Below, in pieces: positions 1-9,065 of a DNA stretch of 32,488 nucleotides (the stretch's first letter is position 1; every line of letters begins with the position of its first letter). The stretch spans positions 1-32,488 of the forward strand of contig JARDZO010000023.1 in the NCBI GenBank assembly GCA_029240815.1, read 5' to 3'. The notes under the pieces are model-generated. The model ran no database searches. It was not told where the DNA came from and worked only from the letters and a program-made list of their open reading frames with translations. The position numbers were made by a program, and so were the translations under genes. Origin of the DNA: Brevibacillus sp. GTDB taxonomy: Bacteria > Bacillota > Bacilli > Brevibacillales > Brevibacillaceae.

Positions 1-67
1 GCGTCTTGTCACCAAGCAGCTTATAAACCTCGGACAAAAACAGTACCTGCATTAAATCCATTTCCAT
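1..67 (-). CDS. 5' fragment of an unidentified gene
   Basis: An ATG at 67 reading leftward is preceded by a good ribosome site (AAGGTGGG, 8 nt before the start). It opens a frame of 22 codons that runs off the window edge: MEMDLMQVLFLSEVYKLLGD followed by K and T. The segment looks like an amphipathic helix. I do not recognise a family from so few residues. A TATACT -10-like hexamer lies at 102-107 on the same strand. The gene follows the dehydrogenase operon in the same direction, but the 95-nt gap and its own signals suggest separate expression. Confidence 0.55.
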   Translation of the reverse strand, partial: MEMDLMQVLFLSEVYKLLGDKT

Positions 68-162
68 ACTAACCCACCTTTGCCTTGCTTATCTGTTTCT
101 CAGTATACAATATGTTTTGTTCGGTGGGGAAGATATGAACGTAAAAGTTCCGTGAATGCTCA

Positions 163-1800
163 CTAGAAATCTTGCTGTTTCATTGCCTCAATCAGCTTGT
201 CCGCAGTGCGCGCAGCCAGCGCCATTACTGTATTTGTCGGATTGCTGCCACTAGATGTTACAAAGGTAGAAGCACCCGTTATGAAAAGGTTGGAAATGTC
301 GTGCGATTGACCAAATTCGTTGACGACCGAATTCGCTGGGTCACGTCCCATACGACACCCGCCCATTAGATGTGCCGTATCCGAGACAACATGTTCGGGG
401 ACACCTCCCATTGCTTCCACGATTTGCTGCATTTTCCCGATAGCGTGCTGATACAGCAGTCGATCATTGTCCTGGTAGCTAAAGGTTACTTTGGGAACCG
501 GCATTCCGTACTCGTCTTTTTCCCCGCTCAACGTGATGGCATTGTCCGGATGGGGCAGCACTTCCCCCACCAGCGTCACCCGGGCATACATATTGTAGTC
601 CAGCATTGTCTCCCGAAGTTGTTTTCCCCATAAAAACGAACCGTCCTGACGCTCAGCAGCGATCGCTCCTGCCATCGCGACAGGCCTCGCTCCATGCGCA
701 TTCAGCGTATATCCCCGGGCAAAGCCCCGATCTCGGTCTGTTTCGTAAAAATGTTGCGTGAGTGCAAGTACGGGTGTCCCCTTGTACAGCCGCACCTCTT
801 CGGGTAGCCGTCCATACACATCGTGGCTGGAATGCGGCATGATGGCTTTGCCTACCCAACCACTCGAATTGGCGAGGCCTTCAGGAAAACGCGAGGTCGC
901 GGAATTCAGGAGCAGCCTCGGCGTTTCGATCACAAATCCTGCTAAAATGACGACGCGTGCCATCTGCCGATGTGTCAAACCGTCGTGTGTGAAAAGGACG
1001 CCGCTTACTCGATCCCCTGCTGTCAGAATTTCCGTGACCATGCAATCGGACAACACTTCCGCTCCTTCTGCAATGGCTTTGGGAATGTGGTGAATCAGCC
1101 CACTGTACTTGGCATTCGGTAGACAGCCCTGATTGCAAAAGCCGCGATTGATGCACGGGGGCCGTCCGTCGAATGGTGCAGACAAGATCGCGAGCGGCGC
1201 AACTACGCTGTCGTAACCTAGCTTCTCACACGCCTCCCGAAACAGCTGCGAATTGGCGCTGATCGGCTCACGAACCGGGTACGGATAAGGACCGCGAAAA
1301 GAGCCCCACGGAAAGTGCGCGGGTCCGGAGACGGCAATTTCCCGTTCGATCTTGTCGTAATACGGAGCGAGGTCTTGATACGTAATCGGCCAGTCTTCGC
1401 CTACCCCATCCAATGTCTTGGTCCGGAAATCACTCTCATGAAACCGGAGGAATACACCCGTGAAATGTACGGTTCCCCCTCCTACACCACGCCCGGAATT
1501 GTTGTGACCCAAACGCAGCGGATCCTTTCCTGCCACAAGCCGAGTCTCTTGCCAAGCCAAACTGCGCATGGAGAGCTCATCGCTGGCAAAATCACTCTGC
1601 GGATCCCAGAATGGCCCGGCTTCGATGACAACGACACGCAGTCCTGCTTTTGCCAGTTCATAGGCGAGCACTCCCCCGGCCGCTCCTGCTCCGACAATGC
1701 ACACATCGGCATCGTCCGCGTATTTTCGCTTATCCATACCTCGAGAACGATATCCATCATAGTGGTCACTGTGGTGCATGACCCGGTCATCACTTGCCAT
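163..1800 (-). CDS. GMC-family FAD-dependent oxidoreductase (gluconate 2-dehydrogenase large-subunit type)
   Basis: 545 residues. The N-terminus carries the Rossmann FAD-binding motif CIVGAGAAGG (near residues 34-43), closed by VVVIEAG. The C-terminus carries the GMC signature: HLMGGCRMG with the expected active-site His, then SNPTNTVMALAARTA. A cysteine-rich loop (CINRGFCNQGC) is typical of the gluconate/sorbitol dehydrogenase branch. Members oxidise sugar or polyol alcohol groups and pass electrons to the membrane chain. The ATG overlaps the end of the upstream small-subunit gene by 11 nt and has a GGGAGGCG ribosome site, so the two are translationally coupled. No Tat or Sec signal is visible at the N-terminus, which suggests a cytoplasmic or membrane-associated enzyme. 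The substrate cannot be told from sequence alone. Confidence 0.9.
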   Translation of the reverse strand: MASDDRVMHHSDHYDGYRSRGMDKRKYADDADVCIVGAGAAGGVLAYELAKAGLRVVVIEAGPFWDPQSDFASDELSMRSLAWQETRLVAGKDPLRLGHNNSGRGVGGGTVHFTGVFLRFHESDFRTKTLDGVGEDWPITYQDLAPYYDKIEREIAVSGPAHFPWGSFRGPYPYPVREPISANSQLFREACEKLGYDSVVAPLAILSAPFDGRPPCINRGFCNQGCLPNAKYSGLIHHIPKAIAEGAEVLSDCMVTEILTAGDRVSGVLFTHDGLTHRQMARVVILAGFVIETPRLLLNSATSRFPEGLANSSGWVGKAIMPHSSHDVYGRLPEEVRLYKGTPVLALTQHFYETDRDRGFARGYTLNAHGARPVAMAGAIAAERQDGSFLWGKQLRETMLDYNMYARVTLVGEVLPHPDNAITLSGEKDEYGMPVPKVTFSYQDNDRLLYQHAIGKMQQIVEAMGGVPEHVVSDTAHLMGGCRMGRDPANSVVNEFGQSHDISNLFITGASTFVTSSGSNPTNTVMALAARTADKLIEAMKQQDF

Positions 1801-2389
1801 TTGTTTTCGCCTCCCACGGATCAGTCAAGCCTTTCTCCACCCGGACATACCCTCGTGGATAAGCAGGGCCCCCGTAACCAATGTCGGACCAGACCAGCGG
1901 ATGAGAATAATACGCCGACACCGTATCGTGGAGAATTTGTTTGAAAAAGTCTGTCGGAGCGACTTCTGCCCACGCTTGCCCGTCTTTTGTCTGGCCTTGG
2001 GAAACAGCTTGCAAAATTGCTTGCAGCTCTTCTGGCTTTAATGCAACGAAACCTGTTCCGTACTTCGCATGACTCTCAGCGTCTACTCCTGCCAGCCCCA
2101 GACGATACAGCTGTTTTTTGGGTGGTACCCCGACTTTCCTCTGGGATTCGCCAATCGGGCTTGCTGTCGAGTCATCCAAATGTTGCGTCACGAAGGTCAA
2201 TACTTCCAATCGATGATCATTCACGAGCACACTGACGATCGTTTGCAATAGCAAGGCCTCTTGTTGTGTAAAAAACTGATGGGCGACCTGTGGCGTTCGA
2301 CGGGAGCCCACGATTTTTTTGGTGTGACCATCCCACTCTGTATGCTGTTCCCACACGTCATATCCCGGGTAACGACTTTCTTCTGTCAT
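1790..2389 (-). CDS. Gluconate 2-dehydrogenase subunit 3 family protein
   Basis: 199 residues. The central segment (FFTQQEALLLQTIVSVLVND, then a Gly-containing 'GTGFVALKPEELQAILQAVS' block) fits the gluconate 2-dehydrogenase subunit 3 family, the small partner of GMC dehydrogenases. In known complexes this subunit helps fold or anchor the flavoprotein. The C-terminal half has the Tyr/His/Pro-rich pattern of the family (YYSHPLVWSDIGYGG). Unlike many relatives, no twin-arginine leader is visible at the N-terminus (MTEESRYPGYDVWEQ). It lies 7 nt after the membrane-protein gene, with a GGGGGTGA ribosome site overlapping that gene's end, and overlaps the large-subunit gene by 11 nt. It is thus the middle gene of a three-gene operon. 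Confidence 0.8.
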   Translation of the reverse strand: MTEESRYPGYDVWEQHTEWDGHTKKIVGSRRTPQVAHQFFTQQEALLLQTIVSVLVNDHRLEVLTFVTQHLDDSTASPIGESQRKVGVPPKKQLYRLGLAGVDAESHAKYGTGFVALKPEELQAILQAVSQGQTKDGQAWAEVAPTDFFKQILHDTVSAYYSHPLVWSDIGYGGPAYPRGYVRVEKGLTDPWEAKTNGK

Positions 2390-2396
2390 TTGCTTG

Positions 2397-2789
2397 TCAC
2401 CCCCAAAACAGGGCGATAAGCCCCAACGCTGCTACAGCTGTCATGAGTAACGGAAGAATAATCGGCGGCCCGACCTGGAAGTTTTGCCCTTGGGAAAAGC
2501 CTCCCACGCGCTGCCCCACACCCACTGTATGCAAATAGGCGCCGTATACTCCTCCTGCCATTCCGATCACCATCATGAACGCAAACACCCATCGCAGCCA
2601 CCCCGCGTTCATGAAAGAGAGAACGATGGCAGCTACCGCAAATATCGGGAGCTCAATGACTGGTACCCACATGGCCCAATGTCGAAAATTTTGTCTGGAG
2701 TGAAACAGTGTGACCTGAACCGCTATCATTGCAAAGGCAAGTCCTGTAAACAAAATAAGGACACGTTCAATCGGCCAACCATGCCACAT
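2397..2789 (-). CDS. Small four-helix membrane protein of the GMC dehydrogenase operon
   Basis: 130 residues from the ATG at 2789. This start is chosen because AAGGAGGAA sits 6 nt upstream, and the in-frame extension to 2903 runs back through a terminator-proximal stretch without a ribosome site. Four hydrophobic segments are visible: residues about 8-28, 38-58, 66-88 and 108-128. They are separated by short polar loops, one of which reads HTVGVGQRVGGFSQG. There is no CXXCH haem motif. It is the first gene of the operon. By position it probably anchors the dehydrogenase or links it to the quinone pool, replacing the cytochrome c subunit of proteobacterial gluconate dehydrogenases. That role is inference, and I do not recognise a named family. 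Confidence 0.75.
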   Translation of the reverse strand: MWHGWPIERVLILFTGLAFAMIAVQVTLFHSRQNFRHWAMWVPVIELPIFAVAAIVLSFMNAGWLRWVFAFMMVIGMAGGVYGAYLHTVGVGQRVGGFSQGQNFQVGPPIILPLLMTAVAALGLIALFWG

Positions 2790-2874
2790 GGAAACTTCCT
2801 CCTTTTTTGTGTCGTTCCTATTTTTTCCTGATGGTTTCTTTCCTATTCTTGGGTGGTGGAGAAGGAACAAAGAG

Positions 2875-2908
2875 AAAAAAGCCCGCTGGCATTTTTCTCC
2901 CAACGGGC
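2875..2908 (-). terminator. Intrinsic terminator of the arsB-type gene
   Basis: On the minus strand GCCCGTTGG pairs with CCAGCGGGC (one G-T wobble, 10-nt loop) and is followed by TTTTTT. It lies just past the stop codon at 2916 and separates that gene from the dehydrogenase operon. Confidence 0.85.
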
Positions 2909-2915
2909 AATGATT

Positions 2916-4208
2916 TTATCCGAACCACTTTAGCGTCAAATATAGTCCAAACAGCGTGATCAACAGCGTCGGGACAGTTAGGACAATTCCTGTCTTGAAG
3001 TATTGCCCCCACGTAATCTTGACGTCTTTTCTGCCGAGGACGTGCAGCCAAAGCAGCGTTGCCAGGGAGCCGATCGGGGTGATTTTGGGCCCCAGGTCGC
3101 TGCCGATGACGTTGGCGTAGATCATGGCTTCACGCATGATTCCGTCTGCCCCCGTAGAGTCGATGGCAAGGGCGTTAAATATCACGGTCGGCAGGTTGTT
3201 CATCAGGGACGATAGGATGGCGGAAATAAAGCCCGCTCCGATCGTCATCGCCAATAAGCCATCATCCATCAGCGTATCCAGCATCACTTTCACCAGATCC
3301 GTCAGTTTGGCATTGTGCAAGCCCCAGACCACCACGTACATCCCAATGGAAAAAATGACGACGACCCACGGAGCTTCTTTCAGGATGCGGCGCATCTGGA
3401 TAACGGGACTGCTTTTGGCAGCCAAGCAGAAGATGAGTGCAGCTCCTGTGACGATAAAAGAGACGGGGACGTGGAAGGACTCACTCATAAAAAAGCCGAC
3501 CAGCAGCACCGCGAGAATCGGCCAAGCCAAAAGGAACAGCCTCTGGTCTCGAATGGCCTCCCGAGGACTTTTCAGCTGCGTCACATCCACCACTTTGGGG
3601 ATGCTGCCGCGAAAATAGAAAAACAGGACAGCAAGACTCGCACCCACGGAAAAGATCGTAGGCAGTACCATGCGCGCAGCGTACTTTGCAAAACTGATCC
3701 CGAAATAATCAGCTGAGACGATATTCACCAGATTGCTCACCACAAAGGGAAGCGAGCTCGTATCCGCAATGAATCCGCTGGCCATGACGAAAGCCAGGAC
3801 CATCTTCGGATCGAGCTGTAGCGCCCGCACCTGCGCCAATACGATCGGGGTCAGTATCAATGCCGTACCGTCATTGGTAAAGAGCGCAGAAACAACCGTT
3901 CCCAGCAATATGACGTACGTGAACATCAAGCGCCCATTGCCCTTCGCCAGCCGGGCCATGTGCAAGGCTGCCCATTCAAAAAATCCGATTTCATCCAAAA
4001 CAAGCGAGATGATAATGATGCCGACAAGTGCAAACGTCGCGTTCCAGACAATGGACGTAACCTCTGCCACGTCCGCAAACGACACTACGCCTGTAGCCAG
4101 CGCCAGGAGGGCTCCTCCGACTGCCGGATAACCGATTGACAATCCCCGCGGCTGCCAAATCACCAAGGTCAGTGTAGCGATAAAAACGAGTAATGCGATA
4201 AAGACCAC
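2916..4208 (-). CDS. ArsB/NhaD-superfamily anion permease (putative arsenite efflux pump)
   Basis: 430 residues with about eleven hydrophobic helices, the usual size for the ArsB branch of the ion-transporter superfamily. Typical blocks are SALFTNDGTALILTPIVLA (about residues 107-125), GFIADTSSLPFVVSNLVNIV, and near the C-terminus LSSLMNNLPTVIFNALAI and GSDLGPKITPIGSLATLLW. These are the two half-site motifs of the substrate pathway. Members export arsenite or antimonite using the proton-motive force, or with an ArsA ATPase. No arsR, arsC or arsA is adjacent, so the substrate is not certain. The start is a GTG at 4208 with AGAGGAGA 8 nt upstream. It is monocistronic, with terminators on both sides. 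It resembles B. subtilis YdfA-type proteins. Confidence 0.88.
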   Translation of the reverse strand: MVFIALLVFIATLTLVIWQPRGLSIGYPAVGGALLALATGVVSFADVAEVTSIVWNATFALVGIIIISLVLDEIGFFEWAALHMARLAKGNGRLMFTYVILLGTVVSALFTNDGTALILTPIVLAQVRALQLDPKMVLAFVMASGFIADTSSLPFVVSNLVNIVSADYFGISFAKYAARMVLPTIFSVGASLAVLFFYFRGSIPKVVDVTQLKSPREAIRDQRLFLLAWPILAVLLVGFFMSESFHVPVSFIVTGAALIFCLAAKSSPVIQMRRILKEAPWVVVIFSIGMYVVVWGLHNAKLTDLVKVMLDTLMDDGLLAMTIGAGFISAILSSLMNNLPTVIFNALAIDSTGADGIMREAMIYANVIGSDLGPKITPIGSLATLLWLHVLGRKDVKITWGQYFKTGIVLTVPTLLITLFGLYLTLKWFG

Positions 4209-4273
4209 TTCGAAATTCTCCTCTTTTGACCATGCAGCATGCGTGTCGTTTAATTTATCCTGCTGAAAAACGA

Positions 4274-4302
4274 GAAAAAGAGCAGACTCATGAGCCTACT
4301 CT
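4274..4302 (-). terminator. Intrinsic terminator of the distal pstB gene
   Basis: On the minus strand GAGTAGGCTC and GAGTCTGCTC pair with two wobbles around a short AT loop (4280-4301), followed by TTTTTC. It lies 23 nt past the pstB stop codon. Confidence 0.75.
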
Positions 4303-4324
4303 TCTACCTTACTACAATTCACCG

Positions 4325-5077
4325 TTATCCGAAACGTCCGGTAATGTAATCTTCTGTTCGTTTATCACGCGGATTTTGGAAGATGGCCGGAGTCACGTCG
4401 AACTCTACCAATTCACCATTAAGGAAAAAGGCTGTCTTGTCAGAGATGCGTGCCGCTTGCTGCATATTGTGCGTCACGATGACAATCGTGTAGATGCTCT
4501 TGAGCTCTTCCAGCAGTTCTTCAATTTTGGCCGTCGATATTGGGTCGAGTGCTGATGTCGGTTCGTCCATCAACAAAATTTTTGGCTGAACAGCGAGAGC
4601 ACGCGCGATGCACAGACGCTGCTGCTGACCACCAGACAATCCTGTGGCTGGTTTTTTCAACACGTCCTTGACCTCATCCCACAGCGCCGATGCCTTCAAG
4701 CTGTTCTCCACGATTTCGTCCAGCTTGTTGCGATCCGTCAATCCATGCAGCTTGGGGCCGTACGTGATATTGTCGTAAATGCTTTTGGGAAACGGATTCG
4801 GATGCTGGAACACCATCCCGATATTTTTGCGCAGACGTTCCACCTCGACACTCGAGCTGTAAATTTCTTCGTCAAACACTTTCACGGTTCCCGTGATCTT
4901 TGTATTCGCAACCGAATCATTCATCCGGTTCAACGTCCGCAAAAAGGTCGATTTCCCGCATCCAGACGGTCCGATCAAGGCGGTGATCGAATGGGATTCC
5001 ACATCGAGATTTATATCATAGAGGGCCTGCTTATTACCGTAGAAGAGGTTTAACTCCCTGACTGCAATCACACTCAT
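4325..5077 (-). CDS. pstB: Phosphate ABC transporter ATP-binding protein PstB (distal copy)
   Basis: 250 residues. Walker A is GPSGCGKST, the Q-loop region is [18 protein letters not shown], the ABC signature is LSGGQQQR, Walker B is [13 protein letters not shown], and the switch His is in [18 protein letters not shown] after Walker A and the ending EDYITGRFG are diagnostic of PstB. It energises phosphate uptake through PstC-PstA at the membrane. A second pstB lies at 7387-8160 and the two proteins are clear paralogues. As in B. subtilis (pstBA, pstBB) two copies are expected, but there they are adjacent, whereas here a divergent chemoreceptor separates them. Phased Pho-box-like hexamers lie about 100-140 nt upstream, so it probably has its own phosphate-starvation promoter. 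No phoU is present in the window. Confidence 0.93.
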   Translation of the reverse strand: MSVIAVRELNLFYGNKQALYDINLDVESHSITALIGPSGCGKSTFLRTLNRMNDSVANTKITGTVKVFDEEIYSSSVEVERLRKNIGMVFQHPNPFPKSIYDNITYGPKLHGLTDRNKLDEIVENSLKASALWDEVKDVLKKPATGLSGGQQQRLCIARALAVQPKILLMDEPTSALDPISTAKIEELLEELKSIYTIVIVTHNMQQAARISDKTAFFLNGELVEFDVTPAIFQNPRDKRTEDYITGRFG

Positions 5078-5175
5078 ACGGTCTTCGCTCCTTCGTAAAT
5101 GGCGTCATTCTTTCCCATTCACTATAGCTTGCCAATGTTAGGACTCTGTATGATCTTTATTAAGTTTCCATAAAG

Positions 5176-5214
5176 AATTTAATCAAGGTAAAGATCTGGT
5201 AAATGTTACTGTCA
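5176..5214 (-). promoter_or_regulatory. Putative PhoP box array upstream of the distal pstB
   Basis: On the minus strand four hexamers are spaced exactly 11 nt apart: TGACAG (5214-5209), TTTACC (5203-5198), TTTACC (5192-5187) and TAAATT (5181-5176). The B. subtilis PhoP consensus is a TT(A/T/C)ACA-like hexamer repeated at about 11 nt. The two TTTACC units match 5 of 6 positions and the outer ones are weak. A TAATAA -10-like element follows about 13 nt further on. The array lies in the region shared with the divergent chemoreceptor gene. Confidence 0.5.
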
Positions 5215-5286
5215 AACCATATACGCTCCACTTGGCAAATCCTACAATAAAGCTGAACGTTTTGTCATATAAGGGGAGAGCACTTG

Positions 5287-7311
5287 ATGCTGAGAAAAAC
5301 ACGTAAGGGCAACGCGTCTATTCATTATCGTTCTATCTTCACCCGGCTGTTCTTCGGAATCTTGGCGATGGTCGTCGGCATGATGGCCATGGCGGCATTT
5401 TTTATCAGTTATCAATCCGAAGCCATGCTCAATGAAAAAACCAACCAGCAGTTGAAGGATGCTTCCAACTCCGCCATGCAGAAAGCAAGCAGTCGTGTTC
5501 ACACCATCGAAACCGCCTTGCAATCATTTGGCTCCACGTACAAAAACAGCAAGCTTTCAAATGGTCAGACTTTCGGGATCTTGTCCGATATCGCAGCTGG
5601 CAACCCAACGATTTCCGAAATCCAAGTAGCGACCACGGATGGGCGATATTTGACCTTCCCCAGCTCTCCTCTCAATGCCGACTACGACCCGCGAAAGACA
5701 GACTGGTTTGCAGGCGCACTCGAACAGAAAAACACATTTATCTCGGACGTTTTCCAGTTTTCCCAGACGGAATTCCCCAAGATCGCGGTCTCCCTTCCCT
5801 TGCTAGACGAGGACGAAGAGACCGTCGGCGTGATTGTCGCTTTCGTCTCTGTCCCCAAGCTTAGCGAGTTCATCGGGCAGATCAAGCTGGGGGATACCGG
5901 ATATGCCATGATCGTCGACCGGTTAGGAAAGCTGGTGGCCCATCCCGATAAGACCTACGCACTCAAACGACCTGCGATGGATCAGCTCAGCATCATTCAA
6001 AAAGTGATGGCGGGTCAGTCCGGATTCGAGCAGGTAACGCTGAATGGTGCCGAATACTTTAGTGCCTATCAGTACGACAGCTCTCTCAAATGGGGCATGA
6101 TCGTCGTCCAATCCGTAGCAGAGGTAAAACGGGAAGTCCATACGCTGCAGCTGACGATTGTCGCAGTCTCTGTCGTCGGTCTCGGAGCGCTCGCTGCTCT
6201 CTTATACTTGTTCGTCCGCAAGATTATCAAACCGGTGAAGGAAGTCCAGCAAAAAATGTCTTCCTTCAGTGAGGGAGATCTGTTTCAAACAATGCAGGTC
6301 CATACCCATGATGAAATCCGTCAGCTCGCCGACAGCTTTAATAGCATGAGCAACCAGATTCGTTCCATCATCGGAAAGATCCAGCATGTGATCGTGGACG
6401 TCAAACAGGTCGCTCATCATGTCGGTAACGGTTCTCGCCATTCTCACGGGATACAAACCGAAGTCGTCACGGTAACGGAACGACTCTCACAGGAAATGGA
6501 TCATCAGCAGGTGCAGATCGATGATATCCACACCATCATAGCTGGCATCACAGAGGAAATGTCCCGAATTACGGAATCGATGGAGACGGCAGTCACACAG
6601 AATCAGGAGTCGCGTAAGCAAAGTGTCATGGCAGCTTCGTCCATCGATACGTTAAAGCACAATATGCACAAGATTTCGGAAGACATGAAATCCTCGCTGC
6701 ACGCCATGTCGGCCATGAAAGAAAGCATGGTGGATATCAGAGACATCCTCGACCTGATCTCACAAATTTCAAAAAGAACCAAGCTGCTTTCCTTCAATGC
6801 TCGGATTGAGGCATCGCGTGCGGGACAGGCTGGGTTAGGCTTCGGTATCGTAGCAGATGAAATCCGTCAGTTGTCTGAGCAAACGGAAGAAGCTACATCC
6901 CGTATCGAGCAAGTCATCCAAGCAGGCGAAACACGAATGGAACGAGTCTCAGATTGTCTGGAACTGACCGATCACGCGACCATAGACGGCATTCATACAC
7001 TCCATCAGACAACGGACATTTTCCGGCAAACGGTCCAAATCAGCGAAACCATCACAACACAGTTTGAAACAATCAGGCAGCTTTCCGTTTCCATTCATCA
7101 GCAAAGCCAATACATCCAGGAACGAGTAGATCGCCTCTCCATATCGGCACAGGAAGTCGTTTCAGGCACGCAGCAAGCTGTCGCTGCCACACAAGAAAGC
7201 CTTTCGCTATCCGAACAATTCCTGCATGATTCCGAGCGGCTCACAACCATCATCGAAGATTTGGAACAAGAAATCAGCTTCTTCCGAACAGAAGAAAAGC
7301 TCTCCGCATAG
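5287..7311 (+). CDS. Methyl-accepting chemotaxis protein with dCache-type sensor
   Basis: 674 residues from the ATG at 5287. AAGGGGAG ends 8 nt upstream; a TTG one codon earlier is possible. Order: TM1 (about residues 21-42), extracellular dCache sensor (about 43-285; [12 protein letters not shown] and [20 protein letters not shown] are typical), TM2 (about 288-310), HAMP (about 311-365), then a long helical signalling domain. The hairpin tip reads [18 protein letters not shown] followed by [18 protein letters not shown]. It is recognisable but diverges from the usual LALNAAIEAARAGE. The protein passes ligand signals to CheA/CheW at the membrane. It is divergent from one pstB and convergent with the other, has its own terminator, and appears inserted within the pst locus. 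Phosphate-linked taxis is a guess from location. Confidence 0.93.
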   Translation: MLRKTRKGNASIHYRSIFTRLFFGILAMVVGMMAMAAFFISYQSEAMLNEKTNQQLKDASNSAMQKASSRVHTIETALQSFGSTYKNSKLSNGQTFGILSDIAAGNPTISEIQVATTDGRYLTFPSSPLNADYDPRKTDWFAGALEQKNTFISDVFQFSQTEFPKIAVSLPLLDEDEETVGVIVAFVSVPKLSEFIGQIKLGDTGYAMIVDRLGKLVAHPDKTYALKRPAMDQLSIIQKVMAGQSGFEQVTLNGAEYFSAYQYDSSLKWGMIVVQSVAEVKREVHTLQLTIVAVSVVGLGALAALLYLFVRKIIKPVKEVQQKMSSFSEGDLFQTMQVHTHDEIRQLADSFNSMSNQIRSIIGKIQHVIVDVKQVAHHVGNGSRHSHGIQTEVVTVTERLSQEMDHQQVQIDDIHTIIAGITEEMSRITESMETAVTQNQESRKQSVMAASSIDTLKHNMHKISEDMKSSLHAMSAMKESMVDIRDILDLISQISKRTKLLSFNARIEASRAGQAGLGFGIVADEIRQLSEQTEEATSRIEQVIQAGETRMERVSDCLELTDHATIDGIHTLHQTTDIFRQTVQISETITTQFETIRQLSVSIHQQSQYIQERVDRLSISAQEVVSGTQQAVAATQESLSLSEQFLHDSERLTTIIEDLEQEISFFRTEEKLSA

Positions 7312-7325
7312 GAGAGCTTTCCCTT
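7296..7325 (+). terminator. Intrinsic terminator of the chemoreceptor gene
   Basis: AAAGCTCTCC (7296-7305) pairs perfectly with GGAGAGCTTT (7311-7320) around a 5-nt loop, followed by a pyrimidine-rich CCCTTTT. The TAG stop codon (7309-7311) lies in the loop and first stem base, so translation and termination overlap. Confidence 0.8.
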
Positions 7326-7342
7326 TTCGTTTCGTTCCATAC

Positions 7343-7384
7343 AAAAGCCCTCCCAGCATGGCAAGCATGCATAGAAGGGCTTTT
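7343..7384 (-). terminator. Probable bidirectional terminator ending the pst operon
   Basis: AAAAGCCCT (7343-7351) pairs with AGGGCTTTT (7376-7384). The 24-nt interior contains a small nested CATGC stem. T-runs follow in both directions, so it can end the pst operon on the minus strand and back up the chemoreceptor terminator on the plus strand. Confidence 0.75.
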
Positions 7385-7386
7385 TC

Positions 7387-8160
7387 TCATCCAAAACGGC
7401 CGCTGATGTACGCTTCCGTTTTTTCATTTTCCGGCGATGTGAAGATTTTCGACGTCTCATCCATTTCCACCAATTCCCCTAACAAGAAGAACGCGGTCTT
7501 TTCGGAAATACGAGCGGCCTGGTGCAAGTTGTGCGTTACGATCACAATCGTATACTCTTCCTTCAGCTGCATGACCAGTTCCTCAATCTTCATGGTGGAT
7601 ATCGGGTCCAGCGCGGAAGCTGGCTCATCCAGGAGCAAGATCGTCGGCTGCATCGCGATCGCACGAGCGATGCACAGGCGCTGCTGTTGTCCACCGGAGA
7701 GTGAGAGTGCCGAATCCTTCAAACGATCCTTGACCTCATCCCAGAGCGCTGCTTTGCGCAGGCTGGTTTCAACCAGCTCTTCCAGCTCACGTTTGTCTCT
7801 CATCCCGTGGAAACGAGGTGCGAACGCGATGTTTTCATAAATGGATTTGAAGAAAGGATTAGCGCGTTGGAATACCATCCCGACTACTTGACGCAACCCC
7901 TCGATATTAACCTGTTCACTGTTGATATCGATCCCATCGACGACAATCGAGCCGGCTACACGGCAAGATGGTACGAGATCGTTCATGCGGTTCAGGCTGC
8001 GCAAGAGGGTCGACTTTCCGCAGCCAGACGGACCGATAAAAGCCGTAACGGAGTTTCTCTCGATATCCATGTTGATATTGTTAACCGCACGCTTTTCTCC
8101 ATAAAAAACGGAAACGTCGCGGGTTTGAATAATCGTGTCTTGCATGGTGAGTACGGACAT
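7387..8160 (-). CDS. pstB: Phosphate ABC transporter ATP-binding protein PstB (operon copy)
   Basis: 257 residues. Walker [10 protein letters not shown], signature LSGGQQQR, Walker [15 protein letters not shown]-loop [13 protein letters not shown] and the C-terminal [10 protein letters not shown] identify PstB. It is the last gene of pstS-pstC-pstA-pstB, starting 13 nt after pstA with AAGGAGGGTG upstream of its ATG. Relative to the distal copy it has a longer N-terminus ([12 protein letters not shown]) and lacks the terminal QNPRDKR wording. An internal ATG six codons in is also possible. It hydrolyses ATP to drive phosphate import. Expression should follow the Pho box upstream of pstS, attenuated by the hairpin between pstS and pstC. 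Confidence 0.95.
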   Translation of the reverse strand: MSVLTMQDTIIQTRDVSVFYGEKRAVNNINMDIERNSVTAFIGPSGCGKSTLLRSLNRMNDLVPSCRVAGSIVVDGIDINSEQVNIEGLRQVVGMVFQRANPFFKSIYENIAFAPRFHGMRDKRELEELVETSLRKAALWDEVKDRLKDSALSLSGGQQQRLCIARAIAMQPTILLLDEPASALDPISTMKIEELVMQLKEEYTIVIVTHNLHQAARISEKTAFFLLGELVEMDETSKIFTSPENEKTEAYISGRFG

Positions 8161-8173
8161 AACTACACCCTCC

Positions 8174-9064
8174 TTAGTTGGCTCCCGACGTCATCTTTTT
8201 GTATACCCATGTGCCAAACCAACGAGCAGATACGTTAAAGAGCAGCACCGCAATAATCAGTACGGCAGCAGCACCATCGGCAACATCACGAGCATCTGGC
8301 GTCAATCCTTCACTGTTCACCTTCCAGATGTGCACAGCCAATGTTTCGGCCGGACGGAACGGATTGAGCGGAGAAGTAGGACTGGTCAACGAAAAGTCGG
8401 TAAAGTTCAAGTTAGGTGAAGACATACCCGCAGTAAAGAGCAACGCAGCCGCTTCCCCAAATACACGACCCGATGCAAGAATCGCCCCGGTGAGGATTCC
8501 CGGGAGTGCTGCAGGTAAAATGACGGAGACAATCGTGCGCCATTTGGTGATCCCTAAAGCCAGGCTCGCTTCCTTTTGGCTGCGAGGTACGTTACGCAAT
8601 GCATCTTCGGTCACGCGAACCAGCAGTGGCAAATTGAACACCGTCAATGCCAATGCGCCAGAGAACAGGGTGTAACCCCATCCGGTCATATTTACGAAGA
8701 CGAGCAAACCAAACAAACCAACGACGATGGACGGAAGCGACGACAACACTTCTATGCTCATCCGGATAAACTGGGTTAACTTGTTATCCGGTGCGTATTC
8801 AGCCATATAAATACCTGCCCCGATACCGATCGGCAATGCGATAAGCATCGTCAATACCAGCAAGTACAAGGAATTGAACAACTGCGGCCCAATTCCGCCG
8901 CCTGCATTTACAATGTCAGGAGGAGATGTGAGGAAGTCCAGATTCAGCTTGTGCCAGCCCTGGGTCAAAATAAAACCGAGCAAGCCCACAAGTGTACCGA
9001 TAATCAAAATGGCAATCAGGGTCAGAATAACCGTAGCAGCACGGTCCATGACTCTTGCTCTCAT
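8174..9064 (-). CDS. pstA: Phosphate ABC transporter permease PstA
   Basis: 296 residues with six predicted membrane helices. TM1 ([20 protein letters not shown]) is followed by a periplasmic-side loop, then the binding-protein-dependent permease core. The EAA-type cytoplasmic loop is visible as [40 protein letters not shown] is typical of PstA. It forms the transmembrane channel with PstC, and PstB docks to the EAA loop. Its ATG is one nucleotide after the pstC stop codon, with the ribosome site inside pstC (AAAGGGCGGTGA), so translation is tightly coupled to pstC. Confidence 0.95.
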   Translation of the reverse strand: MRARVMDRAATVILTLIAILIIGTLVGLLGFILTQGWHKLNLDFLTSPPDIVNAGGGIGPQLFNSLYLLVLTMLIALPIGIGAGIYMAEYAPDNKLTQFIRMSIEVLSSLPSIVVGLFGLLVFVNMTGWGYTLFSGALALTVFNLPLLVRVTEDALRNVPRSQKEASLALGITKWRTIVSVILPAALPGILTGAILASGRVFGEAAALLFTAGMSSPNLNFTDFSLTSPTSPLNPFRPAETLAVHIWKVNSEGLTPDARDVADGAAAVLIIAVLLFNVSARWFGTWVYKKMTSGAN

Positions 9065-9065
9065 T

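Noticed and set aside
5243..5280. TACAAT or a sigma-D-type promoter for the chemoreceptor gene
   Set aside because: No matching -35 at 16-18 nt for TACAAT, and the TAAA...ATAT alignment to a sigma-D site has the wrong spacing and few matches.
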